Shown here: in pieces, positions 20,148 through 31,600 of the stretch
Layout: each line of letters opens with the position of its first letter
Position numbering within the stretch: the stretch's first letter is position 1
NCBI RefSeq assembly: GCF_964275005.1
Contig: NC_092698.1
Location: forward strand, 29,305,447-29,369,446
Direction: 5' to 3'
Origin: Diadema setosum
Taxonomy: Eukaryota > Echinodermata > Echinoidea > Diadematoida > Diadematidae
DNA length: 64,000 nt
The notes under the pieces: generated by a model
What the model was told of the DNA's origin: nothing
The model's input: only the letters and a program-made list of their open reading frames with translations
The model's database searches: none
Translations under genes and position numbers: made by a program

Positions 20148-21204
20148 TGACATAGCATTGTAGCAAACACTTACCCGTGCATATAGCCTATGATCTTGCT
20201 ACGTATACCTACTTTGTCTCAAGCAATCATATTGCTCTTCATCATGTTTAAATACATGGTTTCGTGACGTCTTGATGGGACAGATTGGGGTACAGGGGCA
20301 GTATCTTCACCTTCACATGCCACCCTTTCCGTCTTTTCCCGTGGGCTGTCGCTATCTCTCTGTATACAAGGTGAACCAGTTCATGTCCAGTACAATACCA
20401 ATGTAATGAGGTACAGTGTTGTGTACTACCGCTTTAATACCTCAGTGTATCAGCATCCAATGTTGCTCCGTATTGCTTCATTGCAAAGTGTATTTTTCTT
20501 TCTTTTCTCTATGTGTTCATACACTTGGTCGGAGGCATCGGAGGACCTTGCGAGAAATGGTCGGGTGGGGTGTTACTCACAGCAATGCACCATCTCCTCT
20601 GCTTGACCGAGCATCCAGGCTACACAATATGTCCCCCCCCCCCCCCAAAAAAAAAAAAAACAAAACAAAACAAAAAAAAAACAAGAATTACAATCAGATT
20701 TTTGCATGATAACACCCAATATTATTAAATTATCTAAATGCTACTTGAGGGTCTTAAAAAAATAAAGTTTTACCTATATTTTGCGGAAAACCCCATTCGA
20801 TTTGGTTGAGCGGTCACAGAGAAATGTGGATTGTTGTGAAACATTGTCATGAGTTTGATTCTTCCAAGTTTAGCACTTCGATGATCTTGTGTGTGAATAC
20901 AATCATGACAATAGACAGAACTTGGAGGGAAGAGATTCCTGACATCCTCTACAAAATTCCTCATTTCTCTTTGACCACTGAAGCAAATCGAATGGGAATT
21001 TCTGTAAGATGTGGGCAATGAGTTATAGTTTCATACCCTGAATTTGTATTTAGATTGATTCAATATTTCAAAAGATATCATTGCGGAGGGTCCCGATGTA
21101 ATTTTTTGGGGACATAATAGTGCAACATTATTTTGTGTACCTCTGCACACGCGGTAAACTAAGATGAGCACGCCGAGAGAGCAGTCCTCCCCAAGCAGCC
21201 ATGA
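20148..21204. other. Intergenic, nothing firm recognised
   Basis: Contains a C9-A14 tract near 20,633. Segments at about 20,790-20,860 and 20,955-21,010 share an inverted ATTCGATTTGGTTGAGCGGTCA-like element, hinting at a small fold-back repeat. No coding signal. Confidence 0.35.
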
Positions 21205-21629
21205 TTAAGGGCTGGTATAGTTTCCGTTGAGATGGGGCTTCAGGTTTCCAATGTTTTTGGTGGTGATTTTTTTTTTTTAAAGATAATGAAAAACATCCTA
21301 ATTATATATGAAAGAACATGTAATTCTAAGCATATGCTAAGAGGAAGTCAAAAGTTTGTTTGGTGAAAATTGGTTATTAAAATGTAGTAGCTGAGATATC
21401 CAAAACAAAGTGATCCTGACAATAGGTGGGACCCACCTTTCATTAGGATCGCTTTGTTTTACATTGTTTTTACATATCTCAGCCATTTCAAAACCGGTTG
21501 TCATCAAATAAACTTTGAATTCTTCTTAGAATTGCATTTTTTTAAATATTTCATAAAGTGGTTTCTAAGTAACTTGCAAGAAGTTAAAAGCTGAATCCTC
21601 ATCTCAACTGATACTAAATCATCCCCTAG
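21205..21629. mobile_element. Fold-back miniature element, second copy
   Basis: TAAGGGCTGGTATAG at the left and an inverted ATACTAAATCATCCCC-type end at the right resemble the element at 17,402-17,717. The centre folds tightly: TGATCCTGACAATAGGTGGG against CCCACCTTTCATTAGGATCG, and AAAACAAAG against CTTTGTTTT. Confidence 0.5.
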
Positions 21630-21639
21630 AATATCGCCA

Positions 21640-22030
21640 TATTGTCGGCCGTATCTTCAACACAGAGGTATAGGGACATCTATCCAATACATTTCTTGCT
21701 ATACCTTTGACCGTTTGACCAAAAATTTAATTCTTTCTTTCTTACTTCAGTCCTTTATTATGAACATACCTTGCTAGTGAAAATCCGATCAGTTCTTGAG
21801 TTATTTGTAGATGAAGCATATCTATGTCCTTATAATCCGAAGACCTTTGATCTTTGACCTCATGACCCATCAAAAATTTTTTAATGATATCTTTATCACT
21901 TTATCATATACACACCCTGCAAGTTTGGTGAAAGTCCGATCATTCGTTCTTGAGTTATTGGGAGATTAAGCTTATTTTGTGCCCGGTATGACCTTTGTGA
22001 CCTTTGACCTCATGACCCCCAAATTAAATA
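21640..22030. repeat. Truncated repeat with TGACCTTTGACCT motif
   Basis: Repeated segments of the type GTGAAAATCCGATCA...GTTCTTGAGTTATT, each followed by a run of TGACC units. One perfect TGACCTTTGACCT lies at 21,998-22,010. This matches the body of the 499-1666 element but lacks its ends. Confidence 0.5.
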
Positions 22031-22919
22031 GTTGCTTACTTACTTTCATTGCGCAAGATGTATTTTCTTATTGTTCTCACATGGAGAATTTCTTTATAAA
22101 CGGTATATTTTGTTGTGATATGTACATTTTCGTTGTTAGGAAAAATACACTCATTTCACCCCATGACCAGCAGGCTGAACATCGACTGCTTAGAAAAAAA
22201 AAAAAAAAAAAAAAACAGTACCAGCATTGACTCATTACATTTTGATTTTGCGCAGGAGCAACGGCTGGGTGTTTACCAAGAAAAGGACGCCAATGATTAT
22301 AATGAGGCAAATGAAAACTTTAGTCGAAACATTGTGTATTTTTATGATAAAACATTCCTCTGTTTGAGCAAAATGATAACACATAAAGAACCTTTTGGTT
22401 CATGCGAGCTTAAAAATGAAGTTAAAAGAAATACTGAAGCACAAACAAACTCCGATGAAAATATTTGACTCTGTTGTTTGGTTTAGCTCCAGTGGAAATT
22501 ATCTGTGGCAATTCCCACAATGCGTTGATCAAGTACCAATGAACATGTAACAGATTATTTTATAGAAATAGAAAAACTGTATAGAGAGTTATCATGCGGT
22601 TCATGTTATGAAAAGAAATCACGGAAAATGAGAGGTACGAAGGTGAATAACCAGATGTCGCAGACTCTCGCCTATACGAAGTTGAATATTCATAACGTGT
22701 TTACATCCCTGTTCGACAATAAGAATTAAAGTCATGAATGAGATGTGGAAAGACCTTTGATGACAAGAATACACGGACGATGATTATGAGAGGAAGTATT
22801 TGTTTTTATTTTCATTTGTTTTTACGATTACCAATGCACCTGACATAATCAATATGTTTTGTGCGATGAAAATCTTTTTGTTGGTAGGTTTTGTTCAAAA
22901 TATAAATCAACGGGGAAAT
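22031..22919. other. Intergenic, nothing recognised
   Basis: AT-rich, with an A run near 22,195-22,215. A plus-strand 117-codon frame (22,115-22,468) crosses the A run and shows no family resemblance. Confidence 0.35.
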
Positions 22920-23300
22920 TCAATCATTCTGCGCTGAATTGTAATGAAATGAGTTCACAGTGCCATGATGTCTCTTGGCGTCTAGTACGAAGTCGGGGGT
23001 GACCCCATGACTGACTCGGTGGGTGATCATCAGTTGCACGTGTGTGCTCTCGATCAGACAGTACCCGTGAGATCTGAACTCCTCAGAGATGCGAACGTGG
23101 TCTCTCCGTGTTTGCAACGCCCCTGTGCGCTGATCACAGTTGGTGTATCGAATCAGACGAACCGTCCCGACTCGTGATAGCCGAGGTGGTGAGAAGGATC
23201 CTATGGTATTGAAAGTCTCTTCTTTATTCACGCACTTCCAATCGGGATTCACGTGATTTAATGGTGTTGACTCCGCGTGATGTGATTGTCGTGAGTCTGA
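22920..23300 (-). CDS. Candidate terminal coding exon, unrecognised protein
   Basis: A minus-strand open frame follows a good acceptor (GATTTAATGACATTTCAG, ending at 23,301). It runs about 126 codons to TGA at 22,920-22,922. It is richer in GC than its surroundings and uses balanced codons. The product includes RVGTVRLIRYTNCDQRTGAL and later HGYCLIESTHVQLMITHRVS, with no membrane helix. I do not recognise the family. It could be the last exon of a gene starting further right, or a decayed gene fragment. The frame also continues a further 17 codons upstream to an ATG. Confidence 0.35.
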   Translation of the reverse strand, partial: SDSRQSHHAESTPLNHVNPDWKCVNKEETFNTIGSFSPPRLSRVGTVRLIRYTNCDQRTGALQTRRDHVRISEEFRSHGYCLIESTHVQLMITHRVSHGVTPDFVLDAKRHHGTVNSFHYNSAQND

Positions 23301-24574
23301 CTGAAATGTCATTAAATCAAAAGATCCCAAACAGTAACTGGAGAAATCCATGCAGTTGCATTACAGAATAGAAAAAAAAAAGGTGTTAGATTTTGGCACA
23401 AAACTAATTGCATATTGTATTAATGTAACAGGTTAAGTTCAATTAATTAAGAGAAAATGCAATAGTTCCGGTCTGTTCACTGTAACAAATTGTTATGTGT
23501 AGTCATGTATCATTATATGCCTTAATAATTTGAGTAATCACTGAATATATAACTGAGGACATCGATGAAAAATTGAAGTTGTTTCATTTGCATTCAGCAT
23601 AACATCGGTTAAGTCACGGTACCGGAAATTATCTATCACTTTAACACTGTAACACATGAGTTATATCTTACAATCCCCTTTATTTAGTTGTTGATTAAAG
23701 CATTGAAGTTGCAGGATCGTTTACGAAAGTGACTGCGATGATATCATAAACTCTTTAATATTAAATAAGTTTTCATATTTTTCCTTTCCTCCGTGAAGAA
23801 AAACTTTTGAATCAGCAGAAAGGCAAATTAATGCTTTCACATGCCGAGATAATTCCACGTCTAGTGAAAATCGGGACAACGATAAATCATGACCTACAGG
23901 AATGCATGATTATTGAATTAGATCAAAACTACAAGTAGTGTTAATAGCGATCTTTGGTAGTACATGCAGTATCGCTGTAGATACGTTGCATTTTTCACGC
24001 TCTCAGGGGAAATAAATCTTCAACGCAAAGACCCAACGGGCCCCAGAAACAAAATGAAGTTATCTCACGTAGGCTTGGTCGGTTCACTTGAACCATAAAA
24101 TCTCTACTCTTCAGTAACCAGTTCAGTAACCACAATGCTAGTTATAAATCGATAATTTCATCGTTGCTGGTAAACTGTATAGAGAGAGACGAAGACCCCC
24201 CCCCCCCCCAATAATCTGAATACACGCCACACTCCCCCGTTGACTGCATCAGGCTTCAGAAATGTCAGAAACAGCGTAGTGTATTACTACGCAGTGCATG
24301 TCAAGGCGCATCACACACACACACAACCACACTCTTACACAATCTTACACACGACGACACACAATGTACCTACATGTAACATAATATTGACTATTATAAC
24401 CAGTGTAAAGAATAAATAAACCCATCTCTATGCACCCCTTAACAATATAACAAAGAGAGTTTGAATCCTGTATGTGCTGACATAGCTGTGGACATCAGCG
24501 TACACACAAGAAGCGTAGTACCGTCTCATTCAGGTGTGTACTAAAATAAGCACCTAGTAGATGCCGCAGTACAG
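23301..24574. other. Intergenic, nothing recognised
   Basis: AT-rich. A C run lies near 24,197 and a short CA run near 24,312. No exon partner for the candidate exon to the left was identified. Confidence 0.35.
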
Positions 24575-24707
24575 TGACAGGGCCATCCGGAATGACAGAG
24601 TTAACACTGAAGACACTACTCTAGGTAAATCAGATCATACCACTGACAAATGGAGACTAAGATAATATTTCTTAGCTGCGCTATTGCATTTTTGGCCCCA
24701 TGGCATC
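24575..24707 (-). other. 3' UTR or 3' flank of transporter copy B
   Basis: Aligns with the sequence downstream of copy A around GCCATCCGGAATG (about 8,270), so it belongs to the duplicated unit. No polyadenylation signal was pinned down. Confidence 0.45.
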
Positions 24708-24865
24708 TTAGGAAGTTTTTGGGGCGATGTGATTATAAATCTTGTACTTAGTGGAGAATCTGGTGAGGAGTGAATAGGTTAAGTAGCAGAAGAACATCAG
24801 AAGCTCTGCTATGCCAAACACGACGAAGGCCAGACGATAGTCAGACGTGACATCGAAGAGGAGAC
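24708..24865 (-). CDS. Copy B exon 4 (terminal, helix 12 and C-tail)
   Basis: The acceptor TTTCACCTCAG precedes 24,865. It encodes residues 404-454, differing from copy A at five positions and ending KTS before TAA at 24,708-24,710. Confidence 0.82.
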
Positions 24866-27800
24866 CTGAGGTGAAACGGAAAGAGTAAACAGTGTTGAGT
24901 TTACATCTGGCCAGAAGAGTGAGGGAAGAACCATACTGACTGACATGTTCTTGTTTCGAACGCCAAGGTAATTATTAAGCCTGCATGAGTAATGCCTGAT
25001 GCTAAGGGCTGTGGGATTAAGATTAAAGAGGAATCTCATTCCAGTTATAAGTTAGTCTGATAAGAAAGAGTAAAATCTTATCCAAATCGGATAAGTCATC
25101 GGAACAATTACAATCGGTGAAGTTGTGATTTTGTGAAGTTTCGCTTATTCTGCAGAATAGTTCGTATAGTTGATATGAATATGCAAATGAGTGAGCTGAT
25201 GATGTCATCACTTCACAATTTTCCATTGATCGTGTACAAATAAAAATAAAGGAAAATTCAATGTTTCTGTCAATAAAACACGATGTCATTCCTGGACGAA
25301 TAACTTTAGAATGCTGATCAGTTAACATGTACCAGGATTTGAGACTGGGACGTAATTGTGCGTGAATGAAAATCTTGAAATTAAAAAAAATCTTATGTAC
25401 ATACTATATGGCAAGTTGAGAAGGAATGACATCATTGCTGTGCATCTTCATTCTGACTGTTCAAAAACTGTTTCCCAAAAAATTAGCGAAACTTCAAAAT
25501 GTCATAACTTTCTTATTTTTATATCCCATTTAGATCAAATATTCACTTTTTGTGCTAAGAAAATGTTAATCCTTCTTTTCAGACTAACTTTCAATTGTAC
25601 CAGAATTCGCCTTTAAATTTGTTAGTGGAAGCCATTGATCGACCGTAATTCTCTCATGCTTTCAAATCACAGCCGAATTGCTTATGATAGTTTCCTACAA
25701 ACTGTTCTTTTTTTTTCTGTAAACTTGATTTCTAAGAATAAAGAGCTTGTATCTAGTGACTTAATTTTGTCAAATGTCTAAACAGGCGCGGTGGAGCACC
25801 CCAATTATCTCGCAGAAATCCATCGGCAGCCGAGCCTCATTTGCATAAAGTAAACAACATGTACTCGCGTAGTTGAGAAAAAGTAAACAACTTCTCAAGC
25901 TATTAACAATTTCAGGAAACCTATTTTCGGATTAAAATTGAGTTAGTTTGAATTTGAAAACATGTCCGAATATGCACATATAACATATTAAAGGATTTGA
26001 CAATGATAAAATGTGAAATTTTAGCGAAAACCTGGCGAGCAAAATTACCAAAAATATGCCTCGAAAATCATCCTAAAATTCACGAAGTGTGATTGCTGAA
26101 CAAAAGCGCCATTCAAACAAAGTACACCGAAATTTATTTATCTGCTTGCATTTTAAATTTCATACCATAATATTCCCGGCCATGGTTGTGTCGGAAAAAA
26201 ACAGAAGGTGATGTCAAAAATGACACGAACGCAAAGCGTACAGGTCGGTCCCATGTATAATTAATCGCGTCACTGTGGCGTTGCATGTCACAGCACACAC
26301 AACGCATTGCTGCATGCAGCGTGCGCGGCAGCAGCTCAGCAATCACCGCCGTGCGACACTCAGCAAAATTGACTGCGTCACATGCAAACCAACAATGAGC
26401 ACGAAATCCTGAATCTCACGTACCACGCATGCCCAATATTACGGGAAAAGAAATGACGTCATTTTCAATTGTTTCGCCGACTACAATTTTCTATTCCAAA
26501 CCCTGTAGAAACAAGTTGATTTCTCAAAAAGTACAGGTGGTACAAAGCGAAAACTTTCACCATATATGGATTGAGGCCTGATGAACTTATGTTGCCAGTT
26601 TCGGACACATTGGAGCCCGGCCATAGTCCAGTCGGAAAAAAACAGAGAGCATGTTTTGCGAGAGGTGATTTTCAAAACGCTTTAATATCTCAAGTTCTAG
26701 TGCAGCAAATTTCATAATTTTTTCATCAAAAGGAAGGTTTTTAAAAACTTAGATAGTGTGGGAAGTTTGAGTTTACTAGCGGCACGCATAGCGGCACAAG
26801 GAGAAGGTAAAGATTTGACTTTTTCATGCACACAGTTTCGGGCAGCCGTGGATGCCCGTTGGAAATTCAAATAGAACGGGGCGATAATGAGATGCAAATT
26901 GGGGTGCTCCACCGCGCCTGTAAATTTGTCGAACGTGTATATAGCGAAATGTGTACTCTCAAATAAAGGTATATCCGACTGTGAGAAGATCAATCTCTGT
27001 AAACGTATACAGATACTATCCATACCAACATTGTGTCAGAAGCAGAATGAGCTATTCACCTGTAACAAAACTTCCTGTCAGGGACCCGGCACCGTATGCG
27101 ACGAATGAGAGGCCAAGTCCCATGTTGAAGTCTTCTGGTGGAACAGCATACTTGACACTGACAACGACTAAGGCACTCTGGCTGTAGAGGATGAAACCGA
27201 TGATGAAAGCATGGACGGCCTGAAAGGGGAAACTGCTGTCAATGTAATCAAGAAAGAACACCACGGAGCAAATTACACTGGAGACAGCGCCGGCATCGAC
27301 CCCGATGTTCGGCTTGAAGAAGAGCATCAATGAGGAGATGGCAAGTCCGAAAAACCCACCCATTCCGCCGATCATCGCTAGATACGATCCGTTGGATTGA
27401 GACATTCCTAAGTACTCTGCATGAGGAACGAGAAATAGCGTCCATCCAACCCATACAGCCAGCAGGAAGAAGTTTGATATGATAAACAGCGAGAAGAGTG
27501 GTGATCGATGGAAGACTGACAAGTTGGTTGCTTGACAGAGGTAGGTACAAGCTACGAAGTTGTGCCGTCGATCTCCATCGGGTGGTACACCGTTATATCC
27601 GACGTCCTCTGCAGGATAGTTTTGAACTTCTCCGTGGTTGGATTCCGAAGTGGGCAATTGCTTGAAATCGGCACGTTTCTCAGGAGCTGAAGATTTTGTC
27701 AAGGGCCTGAGCGTCCCGGCGCAGACAAACGTGTTCATGTAGAGGGAAGCCAGGATAAAGATGGTTCCCCATAGTCCGTAGTATTCGAACAACTTCTCGG

Positions 27801-28593
27801 ACACGACTGGTAGCAAGAAGGCACCCACTGGTGAACCCAATAGTGACAGTGTGTTGATCATTCCGAACCTGATCGAGAAGTGTTCGTTGATGCCGAGTGT
27901 TGTACATATTACAAGTACGTTGTTTCCTACACCTGAGAAGTGAGAAATGAAAGCAGGGATCATTAGCAAATAATATCAGTTTTTTTATGATACCGTGCAG
28001 ATTTCTTGCACAAGCTCCATAACACAACATAGAGAGGAAAGTCATTGGTAAAAATAATTAGGCCTAAGTCAAAGATACCAGGGCGTTTAATCGCCGCGGT
28101 CATGATCTTCATATTGGTCAAGCCCTGCAGGGGCTCTTTGAGATCTATGTACTCAGTTCAGTTTAGTTTGGGCAACCAAGCAGAATTAGTAGACCCTACA
28201 AAACAAGCTTTAAAGAACTTAAAGTAATACTCACCTAGGAAGGCCATGGAGAAACCTAGAGCCATCTCACTTTTTGAAAAAGCTGCCGAGACCAGTCCGA
28301 CGCTGCAGGAGATGGCACCAAGGAACGCCGCCTTTCGAGGGGAAGTCCTCTTGACGAGGTATGACACAAATGGCGCTGTCGGGAAGTACAAGAAATTGAA
28401 GACAAAAGCGATTCTAAGTTTCTTTCAGAGCAAAATAAACAAATGTGTGATATTTTCACGTCTCGTTATCTTCATGACATACTAACTGTCGATGGTGTCC
28501 AATTATCTTATGTTTATAGTCTAATGTCGGGTTTTTTTTTTAATTGATAATACCTACAGTTGTTCACATATATATATACATAATATATAATGT

Positions 28594-28656
<63 letters not shown>

Positions 28657-28660
28657 ACAG

Positions 28661-28694
<34 letters not shown>

Positions 28695-31600
28695 TCATTT
28701 TGTTCCCCAATGATTCTCGAAATGAGGAATTTTTGTTTTTGCTTTTTTGATAGAAAACTGTCCAAATATCTTATCCAAAGTGTGCACCAGATTGCTGAAT
28801 TTAAATTCTGAAAATGCAAAATCTCTCTCGCGTGGGAGGGAGGATGCCCCCTCCCACACCCTCCCCTGTTTGGTCCTTTTCCTATAGACTTAGGACACTT
28901 TTATATTGACAGATTTCCAAATGTTTCATCTGAAAGTGTGCACCAAGTGTGTCACTTCAGTTTAAAAACAAAAAGCAAAAAACAAAAGTTCCGTCTTCTT
29001 TCAATTAACCCTTTCCCCGCTCGCTTTCCCTTTAAAAACTTTAGTACACTTTGGGGATTGACAGCTTTCCGAATTCCATCAAAAATTTGTATTTGTATTT
29101 GTATTCTAAGCGTCTAAAGACGGGGGTGGGGGCAATCATGTCATTTTGTCCCCAAATAATTCCCGAAATGAGGAAAATTTTCTTGCTTTTTTGGTAGCAA
29201 AATCATCGAAACATATATCCAAAATGTGCACCAAAGATTGCTGAATTTCAGTTCTGAAAATGCATAATCTCTCTCGCGTGGGTCCTCCCCCTCCCCCTGT
29301 TCCGTCATTTTCGTGTAGACTTATACACATTAAGATTGACGGATTTCCAAACGCTTTATTTAAGAGTGCATCAAATTTATTACTTCAATTCTAATAAATT
29401 TAAAAATTCCCTCATCCTCTTGTTTTACCTCCCCCCCACCCCCCCCCCCCCCGCTCGGTTCCCATCCATTGATTTAGACTCTGCACACTTTGGGGATTGA
29501 CAATTTTCCGAATATTCCACAAAATTGCACATCCAGATCGTTCTTTGTCAATCCTAAAAATGCAAAAGCTCCGTCGTGTGGGAGGGGGCTACCCCCTCCC
29601 ACCCATCCCCTTCCCCTGACAACTTTCATGTACCATTTAGTAGGCCTTACACAGTGATGTCGTACACGCGGAATAAGAGCTGAGATATCGCGATCTATAA
29701 TACTCATTCAGTTATCTGTGAGTATTTCTGATTCTTACTTTTTTGTAGGAAAAAAATCCAAAATTTCACCAAAAGTGTGCACCAGATTGCTGAATTTCAG
29801 GTCTGAAAATGCAAAATCTTCCTTGTGTCGGTCGGAGGGGGGATACCCCCCTCCCACACCCTCCCCCGCTCCGCTCCCTCGCACAGATATTCCAACTCCA
29901 AGCCCCCCCCCCCCCCCCACCATCGTGAAAACGGATCGACGCCCCCTGCCTCTCCCATTCCTTCTCTCTCTCGGGCACTCCGCTCTCTCGCACATATTTT
30001 GCCCCCACCCCCACCCTAACCCCTATCATTAAAACGGAAAGATGCCACTAGGGATGATTGCTTTATTGACTTAAATCGAGAAAATTGAGAAATACAATAG
30101 CTATAAGAAAATATATGACTACATTATTACATGCAAAGAAATGGATATCCATATTGCCATTTTATTGATTTCATTTGCGCATTATGCAGGGCGACGCTAG
30201 TGACGTTTTTGAAAGTGTAGGGGGTGTCAAAATTGTCAAACAGAAAGAAAAAAAGAAAAGAGAAACAACAACAAAAAAGTCTTCATATTTTTGCCCCCCC
30301 CCCCCCCCCCAAGGCTCCGCCGGTCCTGTTATGGGCTTGATTGTATGTGATGGTGACTATGGCCGAATCTATCGACGATCATCCCCCCCCCCCCCCCCCG
30401 CTCCTCGGTACGGATTTACGCCCGTGATCTGATCCTTTACAAATAGCAACGGAGTTTAACAAAATGTTTAGTAAAGTAACAGAGTCAATTCATGGAAAAG
30501 GAGACTCCGGTGAAGTGAGACATAACATCGAGGATGCTACTAAAGGATGCTTTAACTTCAGTCACGTGTCCTGTGTTAACTCTGCTGCCCTGCGGCGAAA
30601 TTTAGTGACCATTAACTCTGTCACACTAGTGCATTGGGAGAGAGAGCGTGATGTGTATCAATATACTGCATGTATAAGTTATGCTCGTATGATAGTAACA
30701 CGAGTTTACTATACACGTTTCGTGATATTGTGGTTATATTATAATTTCCATTCATTCTCAGTGAACTGTATCGAATGACACGCCGCTCTATTGTTGCCGC
30801 TTACAGTAAAAAAGCACTTTTTTTTTTCTCGTGGTCATCGTGGACTTCTAGAATAGCACAAGAGGTTTATATCATGCTTTCATGACAAATACGGTGGCTC
30901 GTGATTACCAGGCCAGAATGAACTGCTTTTCGGTACATTGTTGATAATTTCATTGCCCTGAAGGGTCTCAGTTCCATGCTATATGACCAAGTAGGTTTGC
31001 TAAGGGTCACAGAATGGCGTCGAGATCCTGAGGGTCAATACTATATAAAATACCCAATCATGAATAAAAGCATGCAGTCTATATCTGTTTTATAATCATA
31101 GAACAAAATTAGACGAAATTTTACTTGGTCCATCGCCATCGTGAGAGCCAGTCCACACACCACGATCAGGCGCTGACATGAATGTTTGCACAGCGATGAC
31201 ATTGGACGATACAAAGACCACCTGTCGAGCTTTGGTCCGTGTTTACCGAATGAAACTATACATGAAACTGAACCAAGTTTATCGATTGCATACTGCTCTG
31301 TTCCATACAACGATTTCGGTTGCTGCTTCGCGTGACATCTCGGATATAGAATGCACGCTGGTCCACAAAAAAAAAAAAAAAAAAAAAAATGTCTGCCATG
31401 GCCTGGCTGTTACATCTCATTGCAAACCTTACTGCTTACCAGAAATATAGTCATCTATTTCATTTAGAATTAATTTATTGTAATTTGCATTTAAGTGAAT
31501 GTAACTGTCTCCAGTCCCACGTGTACGTTTAAATGATAAAAACAGAACAAACAAAAAGTACTAAATTTGACAACAGAAATTTTATGATTTGTGAACATGG

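Larger units (their letters stand above)
24866..27059 (-). other. Copy B intron 3 (2.2 kb)
   Basis: Holds two mobile elements absent from copy A intron 3 (25,023-25,616 and 25,783-26,920). Bases adjacent to both exons still resemble copy A. Confidence 0.6.

Noticed and set aside
22115-22468. 117-codon plus-strand frame
   Set aside because: Crosses a long A run giving poly-Lys; composition is otherwise that of random AT-rich DNA.
26481-26675. Minus-strand frame inside the 1.14 kb element as a transposase piece
   Set aside because: Only 64 codons, no catalytic motif, no neighbouring frame in the same sense.
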